DNA from: Bacteroidetes bacterium GWF2_41_31
Lineage (GTDB): Bacteria > Bacteroidota > Bacteroidia > Bacteroidales > F082
Length of the DNA: 64,000 nucleotides
Direction: 5' to 3'
Assembly (NCBI GenBank): GCA_001769215.1
Contig: MEOL01000020.1
Location: 52,716 to 116,715 of the forward strand
Shown here: positions 55,290 through 63,915 of the stretch, one piece after another
How positions within the stretch are numbered: the first letter of the stretch is position 1
Layout of the letters: each line of letters opens with the position of its first letter
Translations under genes and position numbers: made by a program
Notes under the pieces: generated by a model
What the model was told of the DNA's origin: nothing
The model's input: the letters and a program-made list of their open reading frames with translations, nothing else
Databases searched by the model: none

Positions 55290-55424
55290 GGCTTATAACG
55301 TTTGAGTGTAGCGGCAGTAAGGGATTTCGGAGTTCGTCACTGTCAAGCTACACCGAAGTTTATGCGGGGCAGGATGCTCGAATATCACGTAAACCCTTAT
55401 TGCCCGCTACACTTTGTTACCTGC
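55290..55424. repeat. Cassette-junction-like imperfect palindrome C (attC-like)
   Basis: Left end GGCTTATAAC, right end GTTACCTGC. Inner arms GTGTAGCGGCAGTAAGGG (55306-55323) and CCCTTATTGCCCGCTACAC (55394-55412) pair with one bulge and one mismatch. The two ends differ from each other, yet each matches the far end of the gene unit on its own side. It starts 8 bp from the start codon of the YwqK-like gene. Confidence 0.7.
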
Positions 55425-55466
55425 TGGCCTTCGTTTCAGTCTGTGGTTATTTAAAAGCCAATTGTT

Positions 55467-56810
55467 TTATTTTTTGCTCGATTGTATTACAGTATAGCTA
55501 CTTTTCAAATAATGTTTAACTAATGTAGTTGCAGCCAAAGCTGCAACTATTTGATATTTTTCATTTATTAGGTCAGATTTTTCTGGCCCTCCATAATCTG
55601 AAATTCCTCTAACAACTAGCCACTCCTTGTGACTATCTTCAATACAAGCTCTTGCGAATCCATAACCCTCCATTTCACCAGCAATAATATATTTTCCAAT
55701 GGTGTTCTCTTCAGCAAGTTTTTCTAATGAACTTCCATCAGCAAATAACTTTTCACCTGAAACAATTACACCTTCGCCGACTGCTAAATCATCTTGCCAA
55801 TTGGATGCTATCCAATTTTTATTTTTGGTCTCTTTTGATGAGATTAATATGTTAGCACTTGCCAGAGCATTCAGAAATTTTTCTTTCCATTTCTCCGAAT
55901 CGTTTGTTAAGTGGGGGATGTCTCGACCTCTATGAACATCAACTGGTATTGGGTCTTGTCGTTTTATTGGTTCAGCATCTAATACTAATTTCTGATTTTC
56001 GTAGTAAACAATCTTATCTCCTAAAATAGCTGAATATAGTTTCGTTTTGGCCTTATTGCCTGCTGCAATCCCGCAAAGAATGATTAAGTTAATTTTAAAA
56101 TTTTGTAAAATCAAGTGAGTGACTAAAGAACTTGAAACATTTCCTGCACTTCCAATCATCACATGAAGAATATTTAATTCTTTGTTGCTGTTAATGTCCT
56201 GAATAAGACTTGTCTTCCAAATTTTAATTCCATTTACATTCATAAATGGCTCTGTATCCTTAAACTCGAATGTTGTCTTTAAAGCATCTAATTCTTTGGG
56301 GATTACTGAAATTATTGCAACATCAAATTCGTTATTGTCATGAACAAGTGGCTTTGATTGGGAAGCTAATCCTTTAATCAGATCTTTCTTTTTAAAAACA
56401 GGAACAATTTCAAGAAACTCCGAAATGAAATCTTGCCGGTTAAAATATTTCAGGTTAAAATATCTCTTTTTACCTTCTCTTATAATTGAGAATTCATTTT
56501 CGCCAAACCAATCAGGTTTACGCGTGACAAAATTAATCTCAATGTTTTTAAATTCCTCTTTGCTTCGAAATTCACCTAAGATCTGTTCGCCTGTATTTTT
56601 TCCACCGCGGTCTGTTAGTCCGGCATGTATAACAATGCGAAATTGAAAGTCATTAGCCGCAAACTTGAAAATTGTATAAAAGTGATTGAACTCATGAAGA
56701 ACCACTGGATGGGTTTCATTATGAAAATTTCTAGCCGTATAAAGGTCTTCAGTGAATGAACCATCACTAGGATCTGTAATTACAAACGTCAGAATAGTTG
56801 GATTTTCCAT
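55467..56810 (-). CDS. Phosphorylase-superfamily effector-like protein with N-terminal Rossmannoid domain
   Basis: 447 aa. Residues ~160-435 are a purine nucleoside phosphorylase/MTAN-type fold: FDVAIISVIPKELDAL, the glycine loop LIILCGIAAG (243-251), the ribose-binding motif GEMEG (378-382) and the catalytic-Asp motif RGISDYGG with D405. All look intact. Residues 1-~140 form a separate alpha/beta region (ILTFVITDPSD, FRIVIHAGLTDRGG, INFVTRKPDWF) that I cannot place in a named family. It starts 2 bp after the stop of the 1843-residue gene, so the two are one operon. Phosphorylase domains joined to other modules are known as predicted effectors in bacterial conflict systems. Confidence 0.85.
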   Translation of the reverse strand: MENPTILTFVITDPSDGSFTEDLYTARNFHNETHPVVLHEFNHFYTIFKFAANDFQFRIVIHAGLTDRGGKNTGEQILGEFRSKEEFKNIEINFVTRKPDWFGENEFSIIREGKKRYFNLKYFNRQDFISEFLEIVPVFKKKDLIKGLASQSKPLVHDNNEFDVAIISVIPKELDALKTTFEFKDTEPFMNVNGIKIWKTSLIQDINSNKELNILHVMIGSAGNVSSSLVTHLILQNFKINLIILCGIAAGNKAKTKLYSAILGDKIVYYENQKLVLDAEPIKRQDPIPVDVHRGRDIPHLTNDSEKWKEKFLNALASANILISSKETKNKNWIASNWQDDLAVGEGVIVSGEKLFADGSSLEKLAEENTIGKYIIAGEMEGYGFARACIEDSHKEWLVVRGISDYGGPEKSDLINEKYQIVAALAATTLVKHYLKSSYTVIQSSKK

Positions 56811-56812
56811 TT

Positions 56813-59800
56813 TTAATTGTTTTGTAAGTCATACTCATTAAATCTGATTTTTATTTGGTAACTATTTTTTTCTTTATCAAGAATTTGTATTCCATCCTCC
56901 CCACAAAAAGCTTTAAAGATTGGGAGAATTATTTTTTCAATTCCATTTATTCTACCATTAGGAACAAAAGGTTTGTTCTGAAAAATAACTAATTCAATAA
57001 TTGGCCTCTCTTCGGATTTATTTATTATAAACTCAATGTTTACATTGTCATTTTCAGTACAGTGCGCTGCATTGTAAAATATTTCTTCAAAAGCATGAAT
57101 GAATAAATCACTATGACCATTTACAAAAATGCCATAAGAACTAAATTCCTTAATTATGAAGTTTTTTCTTGTTGAAATTTCATTTTTAACCTTGCTGCTT
57201 TTTAATGCATTATCAATACATTTCTTTAAATCACATTTATACTTTTTACAATAATTTACAAATGGTTTTCCTTCAAGTAAATAATCCACCTGAAACTTAT
57301 CCAATTCACGAACAAACAGCTTAAGCGTATCGATTTTTTTTAATTCAATAATGAGTTTTCTCTCTGCAATGATATTTTCTTGTAGGCTTATAAGGTTTGT
57401 CATACTATTGTATACAGAATCTTCTTTAAATAGATTATTGTATTGTAATTCATCACATTTTTTTAGATGCGTATCAATTTTGATCGCTATTAGGTTATCA
57501 AGTAATGAAGTTTTAAGGGTTTTTCTAATGTTTGTTGACAAATCAATTATTTCATTTATTTCATCATCAGACAAATCTCTATTTTCAATAATGCTTGTTA
57601 TTCTGAAAATGATTCTTTTTAGTTCACTATGAGTGTTATCTGAACTTTGTGTAAAGAAAAACTTTCTCAAATTGAAGTAGGCATCATTTACATTGGATAC
57701 ATCTGTATTTTCAAAACTATGAATGATGGATTTTACAATCTCTCGTATTTTATGATTGGCATATATTGAATTACTATTATCCTTGTTATCTAATTCATCA
57801 CTCATTCTAGATAATAATGAAGTAGTTTTTTCTTTAATATATCTGTCCTTCTGTAAATTAAAGAAACCTTCCCAAAGAATAAATGAAAGATAGTTTAAGG
57901 CACAATCATCGTCAATTGAAAATTCAAAAAGAGGCACAATGTGATCAATATCAAAAATTTCCCTGCCATAATAAGTATGGGCAAGGCGGACAAATGAATA
58001 TTTAGTCCATTTGTAATTGAAATCATCTAAAGTAATGTTCTTTTCAAAAATTAATTTTGAAATAATATCCTTGGTTGTTTTAAACACATTTATAAGTAAA
58101 TCTCTATGTACTCCAAATAATGAAGGTTCATGAAGAATACATGTAAGAACAAGTTCAAATTCCTTAAGTGTATGCTTATTACTTATTTCAAATAATCCTT
58201 TACTCGCACATTCAACAAGTTTATCAAATTCCTTAAAATATTGCGGATAAAATCTGTAGCTATCTATCTTGCCGAGTTTATCTCTCATCAAGAAAATTGA
58301 AATAAAATCAGGATCTCCATTAATTGTAGGTAAATATTTCGGATATATATATATATCGCCAGAATTTGAATTAAATTGATTTATTTCTTTTTTTAGCCTT
58401 TGTTCAATATATTGTTTGGTATGAGGTGGAAGATGTTTCCCTTTAAATTTATCAAGATAATTTTCAAGTTGATTCTTTTCAACGCAAAAGGGACATGAAA
58501 CAGTAGAAGGAAAAACTGGAATGTGTAAATTGATACCAAATAGAATATTTGCATTTGCAATTACTTGAATGTATTTTTCATTTTCAGTCTTATTTATGTT
58601 TTTCAGATGCTTTACTTTCAATGATTTTAAACGTGAATAAAATTCACGGTAGAAATCTTCAATTCTACAAACTATTGATAAAACATCAATTCTGCCAACC
58701 TCTAAGAAGGATATTGAATCAATCATTTGAATTAAAGATTCTCCTGTTAAAGAACCACTATCAATTATAAGTATGTGCTTCCCTTTTGTTATTTTATTAT
58801 ATCTCTTCGGCGGAAAAGGGAAACGCCATCCTTTGCTCGTTTCAAACCTCTGCATCCCAAAAATATTATCAACATCAGTTCCAAAAACTTTATGAAAAGA
58901 TTTATGAGTTACATTTTCAATTCCTGACTGGATTGGATAAAAAATGTAATCTGGTTCATATTTTTTTGTGAGCCATTTTGATTCAATGTCGCTTTCTCCA
59001 AGTTGAGTAACGATATTGTCATTGTCATTTCTATTTAGGTCTAAAATGAGATTGTTAATACTATTGATGTTGTCAATAACTTGTTTGAAAAATGGGAATT
59101 GATTTGGATTATTTTGAAGTATCCGTTCGAGATTTTCTTTAGCATTAACTAAATTAGTTCGCGTTGTTTCTTCTGCACCAAGATTCAATTGATATATTTT
59201 TTCACTAATTGCAGTATACATTTTCTCTAAAAGAAAGAATCCACTTTCGTTTTGAAAGAGATTTGGCATATCTGTAAGGTAGCTACTATGTGTTAGGTTT
59301 TGTTGAAAGTGACCCACTTTAAAATACTCATTTTTAAAGACTGATTCACTTCTCAACAAGTTCTCAGGTTCAGGATATAAAATTCTTTCTTTCTCACTAT
59401 GGTTATAACTTAATTCAACTACAGTATTTAATATTGGATTGATTCTCCTTATTGATTCCTCCGAATCTAGATTTCTTGCATAATCTCTTTTTTCTGAATA
59501 TTTGCGAAGTTGAAATCTGTCTGAATGAGAAATCAATTTTATAAACCTACTTTCTTCATAAGATTCATTAAATATTGATGGAACTTCATCACTTTCTATT
59601 AAGTCCGCATCTTTGATTCTACCATCAGCAATTGACATTACTGCTTGAATGTTGGCTTCCTTATCAGTTAATCGATCAATCAACCTATAAACCAATGAAC
59701 CAGTTGAAATAACATCATTTACAATAATAATATTGTCTTTGGGATTAACTTTTCTAAAAGGCTTTTCTGTATTAAAGGAATAATAACTTGAAAGGATTAT

Positions 59801-62344
59801 AAGTTCTGGGCAATTCACCAAAAGCTGGCTTTGGTCTCCTTTCCTCAAAAATTTGTAGTTATCATTTTCTTTAATTAAGTCTCTTATTGCAACCCCAATC
59901 AATTGACTACTAACGGTTACGGTTATTATCTTTTGAAATATCAATTTTTGATAATCAATTTCTCCTTTTTCATTTTTGGATTTATTAATGTATTTATCAA
60001 GTAAATATTTTGCAAAGAACTTTGCTAAGTATTTATTATGAAGTGATTCATAGAGAGATAAATATTTTGACTGGTATGTTCCTTTTGAAGTTAAAAAAAT
60101 GTATTGCCCTTTTTCTGGATGTTTGGGAACTTCTCCATCTTCAATTAAATCAATCAAGAAGTTTTCAACAAAACGCTCTTTTGCACTTTCAAATTCTGCT
60201 TTTAGATTATTTAGATCGTTGAATAGAGAATAAATCCTTTCGTCACTTTTGATAAAAAAATTTCCCTCGATGGAATCAGTTTCTATAAATCTACTTACAT
60301 CATAACTTTCTTTATCTCCGATCAATAGCCGAGATAACCAGATTTCATCTTCCTCGTTCCTAACTCCAATCCAGCTTATCTGAAGAATATTTTTTTCAAT
60401 TTTAATGCCAACTGAATTGTTTATTCTCAAACAAGGAATAGGTCTATAAATAAAAGGTTGATTTGCCTTTTTTCTTAAATTCGTTTTGCAAATCTGAATT
60501 ATTTTTTCATCAACTTCATCAAGGTTGAATATTACAGCTTTTGTATATTCATTTATTTTGGGTGTATTCGTTAGATAATAAAGAAACTTCAAGAAGATAT
60601 GCCGCATTGGCAAAAATCCAAAGTCAATAAAGACTAGACAGTTTTTGGCTTTTAAAGCGTTGAGACTCTTTACAAACTCAGCAAAAAGCTTATTGTAGAT
60701 TATTTTTGTAGAATTCAATTCATCATATGAAATTGCATTCAGTACTTTTTCGTATAGGAAAACTAAACTGACATATTCATATGAATTTGTAGAAAATTCC
60801 TCTAAAGGATTAATTGCAGGATCGAATTTTCTAATTTGGCTCTTATAAATATATTGGGATAAACTTTTATCATCAATTCTAACTGGTGAAAGCTTCAAAT
60901 CTTCTTTTTGCTTTTCTGGCAATACAATTGAAATCATTGTTCCTGGAAAAAATGAAATGTTTTCCTCATAACAATTGAGTTTAATTGAATCTCGTACTTC
61001 ATAAATTGAGTCAATGGTAGCATCTATATTTTCGGTTTTATTTTTACTTATATAAATTCTTTCGGAAAAATCATAAATAACTTGACCATAACCACTTCTC
61101 GCTATTATGAGGCCGTTAAATCTTCTAACCATGTCAATTAGAAAATATAAACCTCTTGCAATGAAATTGTAGTCATCAATGCTTTGGTCAAACGGTATCC
61201 TTGAAGAATCCATTAGAAATGCATACTCAAGGATTTGAGTATGCAAATGTTTTTTTTCATAACCAACTGAAAGTTCTTCTTTGAGTTGGGAGTTTTTAGC
61301 ATTTTGAAATTCTAGTTCTAGGGTAGAGTGGATTCCAACACCAAAATCAAGAAATGTAAATTCTAAATAAGATATATTCTTAAATTCAGTTTTGTATTTG
61401 TCTAGGTTTGCTTCACGTCTTTCGTTGAATTTTTTAACCAAATCGGGATTAACTTTAACAATATCCAGTTTTAAGGCTTTCAAAACTCGATTTTTATCTT
61501 TATAAAAATCTAAAGTTTCCGGATATTTTTCGATAATAAACTGTTCAACAAAATTGATTGTATTTGGATTATCCCACCTATTGTTTAATGCAGAAGTAAA
61601 GTAACATTCATTCTCAAAATTCTTTTTCTCTTTTGCTTGAGAATGCTGTGAAGCATTTGCATAAAGTTCTTGTGTAATAATGTTGCTAATAATTTTACTT
61701 TCAAATGGTGAATAGCATGCGTATGTTTTGAGTTTCTCAACAATTTCTACCTCTAAATCAAAAAGACCTTCACTTTTTGAAATTCTATTTTTGCTTTTAC
61801 TTCCTTCTAATACATCCTCATATTCTCTATCAAATTGCAAATCTCCACCTGAAGATGATGTGTCAATTACTGTGAATGGGATAACTTGATGACTGAATTT
61901 TGCTTTTACAATGTCTTGTTTGTAATTGTAGCTTTCAATTATATTTTTAAATTGAGTGTCTTTAATTCCAATTCTGATTAACATTCCCCAAACGGAAAGC
62001 AAAAACAGATTTCGATTTTTTCTTCTTTTAATTCTCTGGTCATTTTCTTCAAATTGATATTTTTCCTTGAAATGAATTAATTCGACTTTAGTATATAGAT
62101 CAGACGAATTTATATTGTATGAATATGGTAGAAAAACTGTCACCTTTTTTTCAAGTTGATTTATAGTTCTTATCCATCCGAATAAGAATGCAATTTCTTC
62201 TGTGCTTATCCACTCTGTTAAAGACAAATCAAAAATTACTTCTTTATAAGATACATTAATGGAATCATCCCAGTATTTATCAAGGACTTCATTCAAGTCA
62301 TTTTGACAAAATTTAATTCCAAATTGAATTTTAATTAAACTCAT
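56813..62344 (-). CDS. Giant STAS-GHKL-PRTase-PRTase-GHKL protein
   Basis: 1843 aa, no signal peptide or membrane helix. Order: a STAS-like region (~1-90, VIFDLSLTEWISTEEIAFL); a GHKL ATPase fold (~200-480; N-box TQELYANASQHS with E226/N230, G1 box FLDFGVGIHS with D333, end motif FPGTMISIVLP); a PRTase-like domain (~800-920; loop IIIVNDVISTGS 872-883); a second PRTase-like domain (~1120-1280; loop ILIIDSGSLTGES 1191-1203) followed by CPFC (1284-1287); a long helical region; and a second, degenerate GHKL-like fold (~1725-1835; FEEIFYNAAHC). Both PRTase loops lack one usual acidic residue. Cotranscribed with the phosphorylase gene. No described system with this layout came to mind. Confidence 0.8.
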   Translation of the reverse strand: MSLIKIQFGIKFCQNDLNEVLDKYWDDSINVSYKEVIFDLSLTEWISTEEIAFLFGWIRTINQLEKKVTVFLPYSYNINSSDLYTKVELIHFKEKYQFEENDQRIKRRKNRNLFLLSVWGMLIRIGIKDTQFKNIIESYNYKQDIVKAKFSHQVIPFTVIDTSSSGGDLQFDREYEDVLEGSKSKNRISKSEGLFDLEVEIVEKLKTYACYSPFESKIISNIITQELYANASQHSQAKEKKNFENECYFTSALNNRWDNPNTINFVEQFIIEKYPETLDFYKDKNRVLKALKLDIVKVNPDLVKKFNERREANLDKYKTEFKNISYLEFTFLDFGVGIHSTLELEFQNAKNSQLKEELSVGYEKKHLHTQILEYAFLMDSSRIPFDQSIDDYNFIARGLYFLIDMVRRFNGLIIARSGYGQVIYDFSERIYISKNKTENIDATIDSIYEVRDSIKLNCYEENISFFPGTMISIVLPEKQKEDLKLSPVRIDDKSLSQYIYKSQIRKFDPAINPLEEFSTNSYEYVSLVFLYEKVLNAISYDELNSTKIIYNKLFAEFVKSLNALKAKNCLVFIDFGFLPMRHIFLKFLYYLTNTPKINEYTKAVIFNLDEVDEKIIQICKTNLRKKANQPFIYRPIPCLRINNSVGIKIEKNILQISWIGVRNEEDEIWLSRLLIGDKESYDVSRFIETDSIEGNFFIKSDERIYSLFNDLNNLKAEFESAKERFVENFLIDLIEDGEVPKHPEKGQYIFLTSKGTYQSKYLSLYESLHNKYLAKFFAKYLLDKYINKSKNEKGEIDYQKLIFQKIITVTVSSQLIGVAIRDLIKENDNYKFLRKGDQSQLLVNCPELIILSSYYSFNTEKPFRKVNPKDNIIIVNDVISTGSLVYRLIDRLTDKEANIQAVMSIADGRIKDADLIESDEVPSIFNESYEESRFIKLISHSDRFQLRKYSEKRDYARNLDSEESIRRINPILNTVVELSYNHSEKERILYPEPENLLRSESVFKNEYFKVGHFQQNLTHSSYLTDMPNLFQNESGFFLLEKMYTAISEKIYQLNLGAEETTRTNLVNAKENLERILQNNPNQFPFFKQVIDNINSINNLILDLNRNDNDNIVTQLGESDIESKWLTKKYEPDYIFYPIQSGIENVTHKSFHKVFGTDVDNIFGMQRFETSKGWRFPFPPKRYNKITKGKHILIIDSGSLTGESLIQMIDSISFLEVGRIDVLSIVCRIEDFYREFYSRLKSLKVKHLKNINKTENEKYIQVIANANILFGINLHIPVFPSTVSCPFCVEKNQLENYLDKFKGKHLPPHTKQYIEQRLKKEINQFNSNSGDIYIYPKYLPTINGDPDFISIFLMRDKLGKIDSYRFYPQYFKEFDKLVECASKGLFEISNKHTLKEFELVLTCILHEPSLFGVHRDLLINVFKTTKDIISKLIFEKNITLDDFNYKWTKYSFVRLAHTYYGREIFDIDHIVPLFEFSIDDDCALNYLSFILWEGFFNLQKDRYIKEKTTSLLSRMSDELDNKDNSNSIYANHKIREIVKSIIHSFENTDVSNVNDAYFNLRKFFFTQSSDNTHSELKRIIFRITSIIENRDLSDDEINEIIDLSTNIRKTLKTSLLDNLIAIKIDTHLKKCDELQYNNLFKEDSVYNSMTNLISLQENIIAERKLIIELKKIDTLKLFVRELDKFQVDYLLEGKPFVNYCKKYKCDLKKCIDNALKSSKVKNEISTRKNFIIKEFSSYGIFVNGHSDLFIHAFEEIFYNAAHCTENDNVNIEFIINKSEERPIIELVIFQNKPFVPNGRINGIEKIILPIFKAFCGEDGIQILDKEKNSYQIKIRFNEYDLQNN

Positions 62345-62456
62345 ACTTAGGATTTACGTTTATTAAAATTGGTCTATTATTGCGGACATTCTTTTTTCCA
62401 GTCTTTTATTAAAATCTTATTCTGCTGCTGATTATATGCACTGTCGCTTTTTTTTT

Positions 62457-62597
62457 GGCTTGCAGGTAACGCTTACGGCTATGCCCAGTGCGGGATTAAA
62501 ATGCACAGACTTATCTACCGTGAACAAACTTACATAAAAGTACTGACGTAACCAAACCACTTAACCCCGCATTGGGTATGAGACGATGTTACCTGCC
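62457..62597. repeat. Cassette-junction-like imperfect palindrome D (attC-like)
   Basis: Left GGCTTGCAGGTAAC, right GTTACCTGCC. Inner arms ATGCCCAGTGCGGGATTAA (62481-62499) and TTAACCCCGCATTGGGTAT (62561-62579) agree at 16 of 19, and the three differences are all G-T wobble pairs. The stop codon of the 62589-63878 gene lies inside the right end. Confidence 0.7.
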
Positions 62598-63878
62598 GTT
62601 TTTCTTTCTGTCGAGTAGTTGTCGTGTTTCCAAATAGCTGTCATGTTTTATCTCTTGTCTGATTTTATCTGAAAGAACTTTGTTGTCAATTAATACTTCA
62701 ATGATACCTTTTCTGTGAATACCGCAAGTTAGTTTGTCGTAAATAGCTTCAAGAGGTTCTTTACATTCATTCGTCTTGTTCGCCTTGTAAATATCAATGT
62801 AACTTGAAGCAAGGTTTTCAATGATATAATCTTGATTAAATTTATTAGCCAATTTTGCGAGTAATTTGCTGTCACCTTTTTGATAGTTTGAAATCAAAAT
62901 TCTTGTCAAACTCTCTGGTCTTTTAGCAGTTTCGAGTTGCTCTAAAGCAAACTGTCTTATGCTTTTGCTTTGTAAAAAGTGCAATGCATCAATTGCGAAC
63001 TCAACAATTCTGTTTTTTGATGTCGATTTTTGTTTTGCAAGTTGCAAAATAAATTCGCTATCAAAAGGAAATTTGAATTTGTCAAAAACGTATAAGAGTT
63101 TCTCTTTGTTGGCTTTGTTCTTTTCAATCAAAAGTTGATTTGCAATTACATTTATTTGTTGGTTGGTTAATTTTCTTTTCCAAAGCCGAATATATGGTTT
63201 ACAGAGTATTACTTCTTCAATTATGTCCTTGTATATAACCTTTTCTCGAATATGATTTTTCCTGTTTTCTTCTATTCGTTTTATGGTGTCTAAATAAATC
63301 CTGATGAAACGGTTTTCTTTACTCGCATTTTCAAGTTCTTCAAACGCTTTAATTTTCGGATTCTCTCTTTGAAAGTGGTCAATTATCATATCGTCTTGCC
63401 AATCGTCAGGATTTTGTTCTAATCCTTTACCAATCTTATCTGCGATAAATATTAAACCCTTCAATCCGTCAAGTTCAAGGATTTCACTGTATCCAACCCA
63501 GTCAGAATGGTCAACTGGATGATTGAAAAACCTGTCATAAATTGCTTGTTTTGCTTCGGTGTCGCCTGTTTGAGCAAATATTTTAACAAGGTCAAAGAGT
63601 TGTGTCAGTGTCCAAGTGTCGTCTTGCTCCGTTGCAAGTCCTTGCAAAACTGCTTTGCGAATTTTGTCTTGCTGTTTTGAAAGTGCAATAAGTTCAGAAA
63701 GAAATAAAGCCCTACTATCTTCTGATTGTCCATCATAAGCAAAATTTGTAAGCGATGCTTTGATAATGTCAGTCGAAAAGTCAACAGTCGGGTTGTTTTG
63801 CATAATCAAATGAGCTTCGCCTGTCCCACGTCTAATGGAACTTCTAAAGGTCTTTTTAATTGTTTTACTGTCGGTCAT
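62589..63878 (-). CDS. All-helical protein of unknown function (possible HEAT-like repeats)
   Basis: 429 aa, soluble, almost entirely amphipathic helices (IRKAVLQGLATEQDD, DTEAKQAIYDRFF, IVEFAIDALHFLQSKS, IRQFALEQLETAKRPESLTR) in a HEAT/ARM-like rhythm. No catalytic motif was seen. It is bounded by the exact inverted boxes GTTACCTGCC (62588) and GGCAGGTAAC (63916), with the stop codon inside the 3' box and the start 38 bp inside the 5' box. It forms a one-gene unit next to the phosphorylase/PRTase unit. Confidence 0.7.
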   Translation of the reverse strand: MTDSKTIKKTFRSSIRRGTGEAHLIMQNNPTVDFSTDIIKASLTNFAYDGQSEDSRALFLSELIALSKQQDKIRKAVLQGLATEQDDTWTLTQLFDLVKIFAQTGDTEAKQAIYDRFFNHPVDHSDWVGYSEILELDGLKGLIFIADKIGKGLEQNPDDWQDDMIIDHFQRENPKIKAFEELENASKENRFIRIYLDTIKRIEENRKNHIREKVIYKDIIEEVILCKPYIRLWKRKLTNQQINVIANQLLIEKNKANKEKLLYVFDKFKFPFDSEFILQLAKQKSTSKNRIVEFAIDALHFLQSKSIRQFALEQLETAKRPESLTRILISNYQKGDSKLLAKLANKFNQDYIIENLASSYIDIYKANKTNECKEPLEAIYDKLTCGIHRKGIIEVLIDNKVLSDKIRQEIKHDSYLETRQLLDRKKNGR

Positions 63879-63915
63879 TTTGCTGTCAGTTTGAAGTTGT
63901 GCACTGTCCTAAAAT

